From the NCBI GenBank assembly GCA_025361845.1, contig JANYJL010000014.1, forward strand, positions 1 through 33,566: 33,566 bases of DNA. The letters are read 5' to 3'. Below, one piece after another: positions 15,734 through 27,069 of the stretch. The notes below the pieces were generated by a model. That model did no database searches, was not told the DNA's origin, and worked only from the letters and a program-made list of their open reading frames with translations. The DNA is from Rhizobacter sp. Its GTDB lineage: Bacteria; Pseudomonadota; Gammaproteobacteria; Burkholderiales; Burkholderiaceae_C. Numbering within the stretch: position 1 is the first letter of the stretch; every line of letters starts with the position of its first letter. A program made the position numbers and the translations under genes.

Positions 15734-16537
15734 GTGGACATCTGCACCCTCACCTCGGGCACGGCGCCGCTGCTGATCTCGTTCCCGCACTCGGGCACGC
15801 ACATCCCGGATGCGCTGGCCGCGCGGATGACCGAGGCCGCGCTGCAACGCGCCGATGTGGACTGGCATCTGCCCCAGCTCTACGCCGCCTTCGCCCGCGC
15901 GCTCGGCGCGAGCACGCTGATCGCGCACCACGCGCGCCATGTGATCGACCTGAACCGCCCGCCCGAGGACACGAGCCTGTATCCGGGACAGGACGTGACC
16001 GGCCTGCTGCCACTCGACACCTTCCGCAAGGAGCCGCTGTACCGGCCCGGCCAGGCGCCCGATGCGGCCGAGACGAACGAACGCCGCGAGCGGTACTGGC
16101 GGCCGTACCACGATGCCTTGCGGACCGAGCTGGAAAGGCTCCGCGCGCTGCACGGCGCCGTCGTGCTCTGGGACGCGCATTCCATCGCCAGCGTGATGCC
16201 GCGGTTCTTCGCCGGCAAGCTGCCCGACCTGAACCTGGGCACCGACGAGGGCCGCGCCTGCGCGCCGGGTGTGCAGTCCGCAGTCGAGGCGGTGATGGCT
16301 TCGCAGACCCGCTACACCCACATCAGCAACGCGCGCTTCAAGGGCGGCCACATCACGCGCCACTACGGCCAGCCCGAGGTGGGCATCCACGCCTTGCAGA
16401 TGGAGATGTGCCAGAGCACCTACATGATCGAGGCCGCGCCCTTCGGCTACCGCGCCGACCGCGCGGCGCAGGTGCAGCCGCTACTGCAAGCGATGCTGAA
16501 GGCCGCCATCGAGGCCGCCGTGGATGCGTGCGCGTAG
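15734..16537 (+). CDS. hutG: N-formylglutamate deformylase
   Basis: Hydrolyses N-formyl-L-glutamate to glutamate and formate, the last step of the five-step histidine pathway. The protein is 267 residues, of the FGase (pfam05013-type) family, not the arginase-like formiminoglutamase that shares the hutG name. Blocks seen: [12 protein letters not shown] near the start, [28 protein letters not shown] and [24 protein letters not shown]. The histidines and acidic residues in these are the metal-site candidates. The start is GTG at 15734 (read VDICTL), with no Shine-Dalgarno and a GAGAAT box 6 nt upstream. Its 3' end overlaps hutI, on the opposite strand, by 57 nt. Presence of hutF fits this enzyme type. 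Confidence 0.93.
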   Translation: MDICTLTSGTAPLLISFPHSGTHIPDALAARMTEAALQRADVDWHLPQLYAAFARALGASTLIAHHARHVIDLNRPPEDTSLYPGQDVTGLLPLDTFRKEPLYRPGQAPDAAETNERRERYWRPYHDALRTELERLRALHGAVVLWDAHSIASVMPRFFAGKLPDLNLGTDEGRACAPGVQSAVEAVMASQTRYTHISNARFKGGHITRHYGQPEVGIHALQMEMCQSTYMIEAAPFGYRADRAAQVQPLLQAMLKAAIEAAVDACA

Positions 16538-17716
16538 CGGGCTTGCGCCGATCGCATAGGCCAGCTCGGCCGGGTGGTCGATGTTCCACAGGCACAGGTC
16601 GGCACGCTTGCCGATCTCGACCGTGCCATGTGTCGCCAACAAACCCAGCGCGCGCGCGGCGTGGCGCGTGACGCCGAGCAGGGCTTCGGCCGGCGTCATC
16701 CGGAACAGCGTGCAGGCCATGTTGAGCATCAGCGGCAGATGCGTCGTCGGGCTGGTGCCGGGGTTGCAATCGGTGGCCACGGCCATCGGCACACCATGGC
16801 GGCGGAACAGCGCGATCGGTGGCACGTGCGTGTCGCGCAGAAAGTAGTAGGCGCCGGGCAGCATCACCGCCACCGTGCCGGCACGCGCCATCGCCGCCAC
16901 GCCGGCTTCATCCACGAACTCCAGGTGATCGGCCGAGAGCGCGCCGAACTCGGCCGCCAGCGCCGCGCCGCCTTGGTTGGACAACTGCTCGGCATGCAGT
17001 TTCACGGGCAGGCCATGCGCTTGCGCGGCCTCGAACACCCGCCGCGTTTGCGCGGACGTGAAGCCGATGTTTTCGCAGAAGGCATCGACCGCATCGGCCA
17101 GCTTCAGGCGCGCCGCTTCCGGAATGATGTGCTGCACGACATGGTCGATGTAGTCGTCCGCACGGCCGGTGAATTCGGGTGGCAGCGCGTGCGCGGCGAG
17201 CAGGGTCGTCACCACGTTCACGGGCTGGTGCTGGCCGAGCTCACGTGCCACCTGCAGACACTTCAACTCGGCCTTCAGCGAGAGGCCGTAGCCCGACTTG
17301 ATCTCGACAGTCGTGACTCCGTGCTGCATCAGGCTCGCCAGCCGCCGAGTCGACTGCGCGAGCAGGTCGCCCGCGTTCGCCTCCCGTGTGCGCTGCACGG
17401 TCGACAGGATGCCGCCGCCGGCGCGCGCAATGTCTTCATAGCTCGCGCCTTCGAGCCGCAGCTCGAACTCGCGTGCGCGGTCGCCGGCAAACACGAGGTG
17501 GGTGTGGCAATCGATCAGGCCGGGTGTGAGCAGGGCGCCTTCGGCGTCCAGCTCCTGCGCGCCGCGCGCGTTCGGGTCGAGCTGAGCCATCGTGCCCAGG
17601 CCGGCGATCTGGCCGTGCGCGACGGCGAGAAAGGCCGGCGGCGAAACCGCGCAGGCATCGTCCGCGCAGGTCACGACACGCGCATTGCGGATCAGCAGGT
17701 CGATCGTCGGCGTCAT
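16481..17716 (-). CDS. hutI: Imidazolonepropionase
   Basis: Opens the ring of 4-imidazolone-5-propionate to give N-formimino-L-glutamate, the third step. The protein is 411 residues of the amidohydrolase superfamily. [12 protein letters not shown] holds the His-X-His metal ligands, IKSGYGL and the [12 protein letters not shown] block follow, and [12 protein letters not shown] contains the catalytic aspartate. The ATG at 17716 overlaps the stop of the lysE gene in an ATGA arrangement, implying translational coupling. An upstream in-frame extension is ignored. The family-like C-terminus ends near RARIHGG; the last ten or so residues run antisense to the end of hutG and look like an unselected tail. 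No HutC operator was seen upstream of the operon. Confidence 0.96.
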   Translation of the reverse strand: MTPTIDLLIRNARVVTCADDACAVSPPAFLAVAHGQIAGLGTMAQLDPNARGAQELDAEGALLTPGLIDCHTHLVFAGDRAREFELRLEGASYEDIARAGGGILSTVQRTREANAGDLLAQSTRRLASLMQHGVTTVEIKSGYGLSLKAELKCLQVARELGQHQPVNVVTTLLAAHALPPEFTGRADDYIDHVVQHIIPEAARLKLADAVDAFCENIGFTSAQTRRVFEAAQAHGLPVKLHAEQLSNQGGAALAAEFGALSADHLEFVDEAGVAAMARAGTVAVMLPGAYYFLRDTHVPPIALFRRHGVPMAVATDCNPGTSPTTHLPLMLNMACTLFRMTPAEALLGVTRHAARALGLLATHGTVEIGKRADLCLWNIDHPAELAYAIGASPLRARIHGGLDGGLQHRLQ

Positions 17717-18336
17717 CGTGTCGCTCTTCCAGATATCGCGGTGTACAGGCCCAGCCCCAGGTAGACCGCAGCGGTGACATGCCGCCCCCACACGGAGCCG
17801 GCACCGAGGGCCGGTGCCGCCGCGGCGGCGACCAGAACATAGACCGTGTCGGTGCTCGCCGCAATCAACACGAAGCCAGCCCCGAACGCGGCGCTCTGCA
17901 ACAGGGCGGAAGCCGCCGGGTCCATGAACTGCGGCAAGAAGGCAGCGAAGAACAAGGCCGTCTTCGGGTTGAGCAGCGCCACGACAAAACCTTCGCGCAG
18001 GATGCGGCCGGCTTCGGGCGGCGCGAACCCCGCATCGACGGGCGCAGGTGCGAGGGGATGCAACGCGCGCCAGCCCAGGTAAAGCAGATAGGCCGCGCCC
18101 ACGAGCTTCACGACCGTGAAGGCGACCGACGACACCGCCAACAACGCGGCCAGCCCCAGCGAGGCGCCCATCGCATTGCCCAGGTTGCCGAGCCCCACGC
18201 CCGCCACCGACAGCAGCCCGGCCCGCCGCCCCTGCGCCACCGTGCGCGTGACGATGTAGACCACGCCCGGCCCCGGCGTGGCCGCGAGCACCAGGCTGGC
18301 GAGGGCGAAGGCCCAGGGGCCGAGGCTTGGTGTCAT
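17713..18336 (-). CDS. LysE/RhtB-family amino-acid exporter
   Basis: A 207-residue inner-membrane protein with six predicted helices. The family signature [23 protein letters not shown] is near the N-terminus and [22 protein letters not shown] in the middle. Members export amino acids or their derivatives by proton antiport; substrates cannot be read from sequence. The start MTPSLG is chosen because the 35 codons upstream are not family-like and overlap the previous gene. It lies 10 nt after the small membrane-protein gene and its stop overlaps the hutI start by 4 nt. The coupling to hutI suggests, as inference only, relief of excess histidine, glutamate or an intermediate. Confidence 0.92.
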   Translation of the reverse strand: MTPSLGPWAFALASLVLAATPGPGVVYIVTRTVAQGRRAGLLSVAGVGLGNLGNAMGASLGLAALLAVSSVAFTVVKLVGAAYLLYLGWRALHPLAPAPVDAGFAPPEAGRILREGFVVALLNPKTALFFAAFLPQFMDPAASALLQSAAFGAGFVLIAASTDTVYVLVAAAAAPALGAGSVWGRHVTAAVYLGLGLYTAISGRATR

Positions 18337-18346
18337 CGGCCTGGTT

Positions 18347-18856
18347 TCACGCTCTGGCAGGGGCCAGCGGCTGGGTCGCCCTCGACCGCAACCAGCGAAG
18401 CTGTGTACCCAGGCCCACGACAAACAGCAGCAGGAGCGCACCGGCGATCGACTTCAACTCGGGCGCCTCGGCGTTCGGCAACAGCGGCTGGCCGGGGGGC
18501 AGGCGCGTCAAGGATTCGGTGAAGCCGGGAATCATGTGGAAGAGCATGGTGGCCGAGTAGCAGGCAGCCTGCGCCTGACGCGACCAGCGCCCCAGCACAC
18601 CCGAGAATTCAGCGGCCGCGCCGGCAGCGAGCGCGAGCAGGGTGAGGATCGACAGCGCATGAGGCGGGCCGAAGCCTCCGTGCTGGAAGATACCCAGGCC
18701 CGTCGCAGCGGTGAGCAGGGTCGTCAGCAGATAGGTGCGGCCGAGCGAACTCCGCGCCGAGATTTCCTTGTCGCGGGCGAGCACCCAGAACCCGCTGACC
18801 ACCGCGACCAGGCTGATGGCGGTGTGGACCATTCCCAGCGTTGTCAAACCCAGCAT
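18347..18856 (-). CDS. Four-helix membrane protein of unknown function
   Basis: A 169-residue protein with four or five hydrophobic helices: about residues 4-25, 40-58, 65-90, 95-112 and a last one near 139-160. The start is the ATG at 18856, where AAGGAG lies 7 nt upstream. Charged loops contain VLARDKEISARSSLGRTY and HGGFGPPHA; histidines in HTA, QHGG and FHM lie at helix ends and recall small heme- or quinone-binding membrane proteins, but I cannot assign a family. A loose resemblance to DUF2306-type proteins is possible. It is first gene of an operon with lysE and hutI (10 nt and a 4-nt overlap respectively). Confidence 0.75.
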   Translation of the reverse strand: MLGLTTLGMVHTAISLVAVVSGFWVLARDKEISARSSLGRTYLLTTLLTAATGLGIFQHGGFGPPHALSILTLLALAAGAAAEFSGVLGRWSRQAQAACYSATMLFHMIPGFTESLTRLPPGQPLLPNAEAPELKSIAGALLLLFVVGLGTQLRWLRSRATQPLAPARA

Positions 18857-19221
18857 CGTGATCTCCTTGAAGGTGCAGGCCGTGACTCGATGCCATTGAC
18901 GATCGACTTCGCCGAGCGTCTCACAGACGCAGCCCATTCCGTGAGGCTTCGATGAGCCTGGCCAGGCGCAGAACGGGGCGGGGGATTCGAAGAATCTCTG
19001 CATGCGAACCTGCCCAGCGCCGGATGTGCGCGAGCTCGACTCCGGATCTGGCTGAGGTACACACGATAGCCGGAGCCATGGTCAACGCGCAATTCCGACA
19101 CCCTGTCGCAAGCGGCCGACCGACCGACCGACCGAAGCAAAAACTGTCGATCTGGCTTGCAAGCGATGGCATAAAGCAAGCAGGATCGCGCGGATGTGCC
19201 GCGCAAGGAAAGGAAGTGGTG
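18857..19221. other. 365-nt intergenic stretch, no recognised gene
   Basis: This gap lies between divergent genes (membrane protein-lysE-hutI leftward, RibD/DHFR-like rightward). Open frames exist on both strands but none has a recognisable domain, and their codon use is not like the flanking genes. It contains a (CCGA)5 microsatellite and is visibly less GC-rich than its surroundings near 19136-19221. I find no HutC-type palindrome. It may be a recombination border, since a truncated antitoxin-like gene lies at the far side of the next gene. Confidence 0.5.
19116..19135. repeat. Tetranucleotide microsatellite (CCGA)5
   Basis: Five perfect tandem copies of CCGA, about 86 bp before the start of the RibD/DHFR-like gene. 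Such runs can change length by slipped-strand mispairing. It is not inside a supported coding region, so any effect would be on promoter spacing. Confidence 0.85.
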
Positions 19222-19752
19222 ATGGCCAAACTCGTGTTCGGAATGAACCAGTCCCTGGACGGCTACGTCGATCACACGGCGTTTGCGCCGGGCCCCACGC
19301 TCTTCCGCCACTTCGTCGAGGAGGCTCAGCGGCAGGCGGGCAGTGTGTACGGTCGCCAGATGTACGAGGTCATGCGCTACTGGGACGACGATCAACCTGA
19401 ATGGGGTGCCGAGGAACGCGCCTTCGCAGCCGCGTGGCGGAAGCAGCCAAAATGGGTCGTCTCGCGCTCCTTGAAGTCGGTCGGCCCCAACGCCAGCCTT
19501 GTCGGGAATGATCTTGAGGGCGCGATCCGCGAGCTGAAGGCCGAGCGCGACGGGGAGATCGAAGTTGCCGGCCCGAACTTGGCGCAAAGCCTCACCGAAC
19601 TCGGCCTGATCGATGAGTATCGAATCTACCTGCACCCCGTCGTGGTCGGTCGCGGCAAGCCCTATTTCGCCGGACCCCGGCCGCGCCTACGCCTTGTGGC
19701 CAATGAGCGGATGAGCGAGGACGTGATCAGGCTGACCTACGTCCCTGGGTGA
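19222..19752 (+). CDS. RibD C-terminal / dihydrofolate reductase-like protein
   Basis: A 176-residue protein of the RibD-C/DHFR superfamily. It begins MAKLVFGMNQSLDGYVDHTAF, the usual substrate-site strand and loop (FGMNQSLDGYV), and has GRQMYEVMRYW, WVVSRSLKS, a dinucleotide-site region IEVAGPNLAQSLTELGLIDEY and the ending HPVVVGRGKPYF. Such proteins probably reduce a pteridine- or flavin-related substrate with NADPH; the substrate is unknown and it is not a housekeeping folA. AAGGAAGTGGTG provides a ribosome site before the ATG at 19222. GC and codon use are visibly lower than in flanking hut genes. A truncated antitoxin-like gene overlaps its end, which suggests acquisition by transfer. 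Confidence 0.88.
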   Translation: MAKLVFGMNQSLDGYVDHTAFAPGPTLFRHFVEEAQRQAGSVYGRQMYEVMRYWDDDQPEWGAEERAFAAAWRKQPKWVVSRSLKSVGPNASLVGNDLEGAIRELKAERDGEIEVAGPNLAQSLTELGLIDEYRIYLHPVVVGRGKPYFAGPRPRLRLVANERMSEDVIRLTYVPG

Positions 19753-19873
19753 CGTGACAGCCATTCGTGGCACGCGCAAAGTTCCGAGCCTTCATTTGTC
19801 GGACAGACTCGAGCAACTTGAGGCCCAGCACTTTGCCGGACGACGGGCCTTTGGTGGATTGACGTGTGGGCAT
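19727..19873 (-). pseudogene. 5' remnant of an XRE-type antitoxin-like regulator
   Basis: A frame from ATG 19873 reads MPTRQSTKGPSSGKVLG and then LKLLESVRQMKARNFARAT before turning into unrelated residues and stopping at 19727 inside the end of the DHFR-like gene. LESVRQMKA-x-x-ARAT is the typical opening of helix-turn-helix antitoxins of RelE/HigB-type modules (commonly L-x-SVRQMKAGQ-ARVT), whose XRE domain follows this segment. Here that domain is absent, so the match ends near 19767, close to the DHFR-like stop. The start is 14 nt beyond the hutF stop. No toxin gene is adjacent. The match is short and made from memory of the family, so the call is tentative. Confidence 0.4.
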
Positions 19874-19887
19874 CTGGATGAGGTGAT

Positions 19888-21285
19888 TCAGGCCTTCGCC
19901 AGCAACTGCCCGCGCGCCTTCACGAAGGCCTCGCAGGCCGCGCCCTCGTACTCGTGCCGCCCCTCGCTCACGCGGCACACACCCGCAGCCCACACATCCC
20001 GCACGCCGTTGCCTCCATGGCTCGCAAATACGTGGCTGGCGAGCGTCTGCGCCGGGCTCAGACCGGCGAGCGCCTGGTCAGCGCGCAGCACGAGGAAATC
20101 AGCCTTCTGCCCTTCGATGAGCCCAGCCACCGCACGCGCACTGGCCCGCGCGCCGCCAGCCACCGCACCAAGCCACAGGCCATCGGCCAGTTGCTCGTGC
20201 GCCGGGCTCGCGAGCACATTGCGCTGGCGCTGCGCGAGGCGCTGGGTGTATTCGAGCAGCCGCAGTTCTTCGGTGGCCGAGAGGCTCGCGTGGCTGTCCG
20301 AGCCGATGCCCCAGGAGGAGGCGCCCGCGCCCAGGCACGTGGCCGCGTCGAAGATGCCGTCGCCGAGGTTCGCTTCCGTCGTCGGGCACAGCCCCAGCGT
20401 CGCGCCCGAGGCGGCGATGGCGCGGCCTTCGCCGGCATCGATGTGGGTGGCGTGCACCAGGCACCAGCGTGCATCCACACGCGCATTGGCCATCAGCCAC
20501 TGCACCGGCCGCTGGCCGCTCCAGGTGATGCAGTCGGCCAGCTCCTGCTCCTGCTCGGCGATGTGGATGTGGATGGGCGCGGCAGCGTCCAGCCACTCCA
20601 GGCCCGACAGTGCCGCGCGCAAGGCACTGGGCGCAACGGCGCGCAGCGAGTGCGGCGCGATGCCGATGCGTGCGCCCTGGCCGCGCACGCGCTGCACGAT
20701 GTCGAGAATGCCGTCGACGTTGTTGAGGAAGCGCCGCTGCTCGGGCCGCGCCGGCGCGGCACCAAAGCCGCTGTGCTGGTAGAGCACCGGCAGCAGCGTG
20801 AGGCCGATGCCGGCCAGGCGCGCGGCGGACATCAGGCGCAGCGACATCTCGGCCGGGTTGGCGTAGGGCTTGCCGCTCACGTCGTGGTGCAGGTAGTGGA
20901 ACTCGCAGACCGAGGTGTAGCCGGCCTTCAGCATCTCGATGTAGAGCTGGGTGGCGATGTCTTCGAGCTGCACTGGCGAGACGGCGAGCGCCACGCGGTA
21001 CATCTGCTCGCGCCAGCTCCAGAAGCTGCTGGCACCATCACCGCGCAGTTCGGTCAGGCCGGCAAACACGCGCTGGAAGGCATGCGAGTGCAGGTTCGGC
21101 ATGCCCGGCACCACCGGGCCGGCGGCCCGCGCGATGCCGTCGGGCCGCGGCGCACCACGCCGCACTTCGCCGAGCACGCCGTCGCTGTTCCAGGCCAGCA
21201 GCACGTCGGCCGCCCAGCCGTCGGGCAGCAGGGCGTGGGGGGCGAAGAGCGCGCGACTGGGGTGGATGGGAAGGTCTGAACTCAT
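19888..21285 (-). CDS. hutF: Formimidoylglutamate deiminase
   Basis: Deaminates N-formimino-L-glutamate to N-formyl-L-glutamate and ammonia, feeding HutG. The protein is 465 residues of the amidohydrolase superfamily, the usual HutF length. GMPNLHSHAFQRVFAGL contains the metal-binding His-X-His, followed by EFHYLHHD, IHIHIAEQ, LVHATHID and IGSDSHASLS, the remaining metal and catalytic residues. The ATG at 21285 overlaps the hutD stop in an ATGA arrangement; the 55 codons upstream in frame belong to hutD read in another frame. It is last in the hutU-hutD-hutF operon, which is led by a perfect HutC operator. Confidence 0.96.
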   Translation of the reverse strand: MSSDLPIHPSRALFAPHALLPDGWAADVLLAWNSDGVLGEVRRGAPRPDGIARAAGPVVPGMPNLHSHAFQRVFAGLTELRGDGASSFWSWREQMYRVALAVSPVQLEDIATQLYIEMLKAGYTSVCEFHYLHHDVSGKPYANPAEMSLRLMSAARLAGIGLTLLPVLYQHSGFGAAPARPEQRRFLNNVDGILDIVQRVRGQGARIGIAPHSLRAVAPSALRAALSGLEWLDAAAPIHIHIAEQEQELADCITWSGQRPVQWLMANARVDARWCLVHATHIDAGEGRAIAASGATLGLCPTTEANLGDGIFDAATCLGAGASSWGIGSDSHASLSATEELRLLEYTQRLAQRQRNVLASPAHEQLADGLWLGAVAGGARASARAVAGLIEGQKADFLVLRADQALAGLSPAQTLASHVFASHGGNGVRDVWAAGVCRVSEGRHEYEGAACEAFVKARGQLLAKA

Positions 21286-21875
21286 GGGGCGGCATCGTGA
21301 CACAGGCGGATGAACAGCAGGCTCGCCTTGGGTGCGGCCCGCTGCGGTTCGACGTGAATCGCGACGCGGCCTTCGCGCCACAGCAAGCCTTGCAACGGGG
21401 CAAGCGTCGGCGCGTCGGGCAGGTCGCTGCGCCAGTCGCCGGCCACGCACAGCAGCAGCGCGACGCCATCGGCATGCAGCATGGTCGATGCGCCGTGCGC
21501 GCTCACAACGCTGCGCAGCCGACCACGGCGCGTCATCACATTGAAATCGCTGCTCGGGCCGTCGATGGGTTCGGCCGACAAGGGCAGGTCGCCGGAGAAG
21601 TGAAACGGTTCGCCGGGAATCGCGAGGCGATGGTCGAGTGCCCCGTCGTCACTGCGCAAATGCAAGCCCGCGCCAGCCAACAACACGATGCAGCGGCCGA
21701 TGCCGGCGAACACCGAGAACGGCGCGGCGCGCTCGACCTCGGCCACGCTGAAGCGCCAGTCGAAGTTCGTGGAGTCCGCGCCGGGCGGGCCCACGGCGAT
21801 TTCGCGCGTGAGCCCGGCACCGTTCTTCCATGGCTGCGCGCGGACGCTGCGCAGGTCGAAGCGTTCGACTTGCAA
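21282..21875 (-). CDS. hutD: HutD-family cupin protein
   Basis: A 197-residue protein with the HutD signature: ERFDLRSVRAQPWKNGAGLTREIA near the N-terminus (the PWKNGAG block), FDWRFSVAEVERAAPFS, and a C-terminal LLFIRL strand. HutD has a bicupin fold. In Pseudomonas it is linked to control of the hut response rather than to a catalytic step; the exact mechanism is unsettled. It lies between hutU (2 nt gap) and hutF (4-nt overlap), the standard order, so all three are co-translated. Nothing is missing relative to the family. Confidence 0.93.
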   Translation of the reverse strand: MQVERFDLRSVRAQPWKNGAGLTREIAVGPPGADSTNFDWRFSVAEVERAAPFSVFAGIGRCIVLLAGAGLHLRSDDGALDHRLAIPGEPFHFSGDLPLSAEPIDGPSSDFNVMTRRGRLRSVVSAHGASTMLHADGVALLLCVAGDWRSDLPDAPTLAPLQGLLWREGRVAIHVEPQRAAPKASLLFIRLCHDAAP

Positions 21876-21877
21876 GG

Positions 21878-23593
<1,716 letters not shown>

Positions 23594-23596
23594 GAC

Positions 23597-23622
23597 GCGG
23601 TCCTCGAACAGGTGAGGACCGC
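23597..23622 (-). promoter_or_regulatory. Inverted repeat overlapping the hutU ribosome-binding site
   Basis: GCGGTCCTC and GAGGACCGC form a perfect 9-bp inverted repeat around an 8-nt loop, exactly filling the space between the -10 box and the GTC before the ATG. On the transcript the second arm contains the GAGGA ribosome site. If transcription starts upstream of the repeat, a hairpin would hide the site. If it starts about 7 nt after the TAGAAT box, most of the first arm is not transcribed, and the repeat would have to work as a DNA site. Confidence 0.65.
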
Positions 23623-23628
23623 ATTCTA
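23623..23628 (-). promoter_or_regulatory. -10 box TAGAAT of the hutU operon
   Basis: TAGAAT on the minus strand, one base beyond the HutC palindrome. The expected -35 position (around 23646-23652) falls inside the palindrome, so repressor binding would exclude RNA polymerase. Confidence 0.55.
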
Positions 23629-23629
23629 A

Positions 23630-23653
23630 CCAAAGTGGTCTAGACCACTTTGG
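23630..23653. promoter_or_regulatory. HutC operator upstream of hutU, perfect 24-bp palindrome
   Basis: The central 20 bp read AAAGTGGTCTAGACCACTTT, flanked by CC on the left and GG on the right to give 24 bp of perfect dyad symmetry. The hutC-hutH intergenic site matches 19 of the central 20 bp. It lies directly upstream of the hutU -10 box. The shared sequence at two hut promoters beside a hutC gene is strong evidence for the operator. Confidence 0.88.
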
Positions 23654-23677
23654 CTGACCCCGTTCGATGCGCGCCGA

Positions 23678-25975
<2,298 letters not shown>

Positions 25976-26087
25976 GGTGGCTCCGGGTGGTGGGCAGGCA
26001 GCGCCGCTTCGATGGCGCAGCTCGGTCTGCAAGGGTAGACCTGTGGCCCGGCGCGCGCGTGGTGAAAACTACCTAGACAGGGCACCC

Positions 26088-26155
26088 GGCGCCGGCGTAC
26101 CGACGCCACCCGCCAAGCGGGCGCGCGGCCGCTTGGGAGCGGCCCGGCGCTGGCC
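26088..26155 (-). repeat. Three-hairpin dispersed repeat, copy 2
   Basis: On the minus strand the order matches copy 1: stem I GGCCGC with GCGGCC (plus-strand 26139-26144 and 26127-26132); stem II CCCGC-TTG-GCGGG (26109-26121); stem III GGCGTCGG with CCGGCGCC (26107-26100 and 26095-26088) around TACG. Stem II carries a C:G to G:C exchange and stem III a double change (T:A to G:C, G:C to T-G wobble) relative to copy 1, so pairing is kept while sequence differs. It starts 2 nt beyond the rsmI stop codon. The remaining 110 bp up to maeB hold nothing else I can identify. Confidence 0.8.
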
Positions 26156-26157
26156 GC

Positions 26158-27066
26158 CTAGTGCGCGTTCTTGAGCGCCAGCGCGCGTTCGTAGAGCGCG
26201 TTGCGCGGTGCGCCGGTCAGCTGCGCGGCGAGCGCAACGGCCTGTTTCAAGGGCAGCTCGGCCAGCAGCAGTTGCAGGGTGGCGTCGTGGCCGGCCGATT
26301 CGGCATCCGGTGCCGGGCCGGCCAGGGCGTGCAGGACCAGCACGAACTCGCCGCGGCTGCGGTTGGCATCGGCGGCGAGCCAAGCGGGCAACGCATCGGC
26401 GGGCAAGGTGAAGACGGTTTCGAACTGCTTGGTCAGCTCGCGGCAGACGGTCACGCTGCGCGCGCCGCAGGCTTGTGCGAGGGCGCTTGCGAGGGCGTCG
26501 ATGCGGTGCGGCGCTTCGAACAGCACCTGCGTCTGCGTGCTGTCGGCCACCGCCTTCAACGCGATCGAACGTTCGCCACTGCGGGCCGGCAGGAAGCCGA
26601 TGAAGGCGAAGGGCGCGCCCGAAGCATCGCCCGCCACGCTGAGCGCCGCCAGTGCGCTGCTCGGGCCGGGGATCGGCACGCAGCGGTAGCCCGCTGCCTG
26701 GGCCGCTGCAACGAGCGCGGCGCCAGGGTCGCTCACGGCCGGCGTGCCGGCGTCGCTGACATAAGCCACACGCTCGCCACGCGCCAGCCGCGCCAGCACC
26801 GCACCGGCGGCCTCGCGCTCGTTGTGCTGGTGCACGGCGAGCAGAGGTTTGTCGAGGCCCAATTGGCGCAGCAGCGGCGCGCTGTGGCGTGTGTCTTCGC
26901 AGGCGATCGCGTCCACCAGGCCGAGCACGTGGATGGCGCGCAGCGTCAAGTCGGCCAGGTTGCCGATCGGCGTGGCCACGACATACAAGGCGCCTGCGGG
27001 ATACTGCTGCCCGCCGGCCGCACTGGCGGCGGCTTGCTGCATCAACGAGGCGTCAAAGGTGGTCAT
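26158..27066 (-). CDS. rsmI: 16S rRNA (cytidine1402-2'-O)-methyltransferase
   Basis: Methylates the 2'-O of C1402 in 16S rRNA using S-adenosylmethionine, fine-tuning the decoding centre. The protein is 302 residues of the tetrapyrrole-methylase fold. Blocks: ALYVVATPIGNLADLTLRAI, ACEDTRHSAPLL, VSDAGTPAVSDPG, IPGPSSALAALSVAG, GFLPAR and FEAPHRI, then VTVCRELTKQFE. The ATG at 27066 (MTTFDASLM) is chosen; a second ATG at 27042 is also possible and would leave more room for a promoter. The longer open frame upstream is antisense to yraN and diaA. It is divergent from yraN with only 3 nt between start codons, as the first member of a block conserved in Proteobacteria. Confidence 0.96.
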   Translation of the reverse strand: MTTFDASLMQQAAASAAGGQQYPAGALYVVATPIGNLADLTLRAIHVLGLVDAIACEDTRHSAPLLRQLGLDKPLLAVHQHNEREAAGAVLARLARGERVAYVSDAGTPAVSDPGAALVAAAQAAGYRCVPIPGPSSALAALSVAGDASGAPFAFIGFLPARSGERSIALKAVADSTQTQVLFEAPHRIDALASALAQACGARSVTVCRELTKQFETVFTLPADALPAWLAADANRSRGEFVLVLHALAGPAPDAESAGHDATLQLLLAELPLKQAVALAAQLTGAPRNALYERALALKNAH

Positions 27067-27069
27067 GCC

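Noticed and set aside
18921-19229. A 102-codon minus-strand frame in the intergenic region ending in RLARLIEASRNGLRL
   Set aside because: No domain recognised, no ribosome site, and composition gives no support; it may be debris but cannot be called a gene.
19821-19850. AGGCCC/GGGCCT inverted repeat between the DHFR-like gene and hutF as a terminator
   Set aside because: The loop is 18 nt and the following T-run is very short; it is too weak to call.
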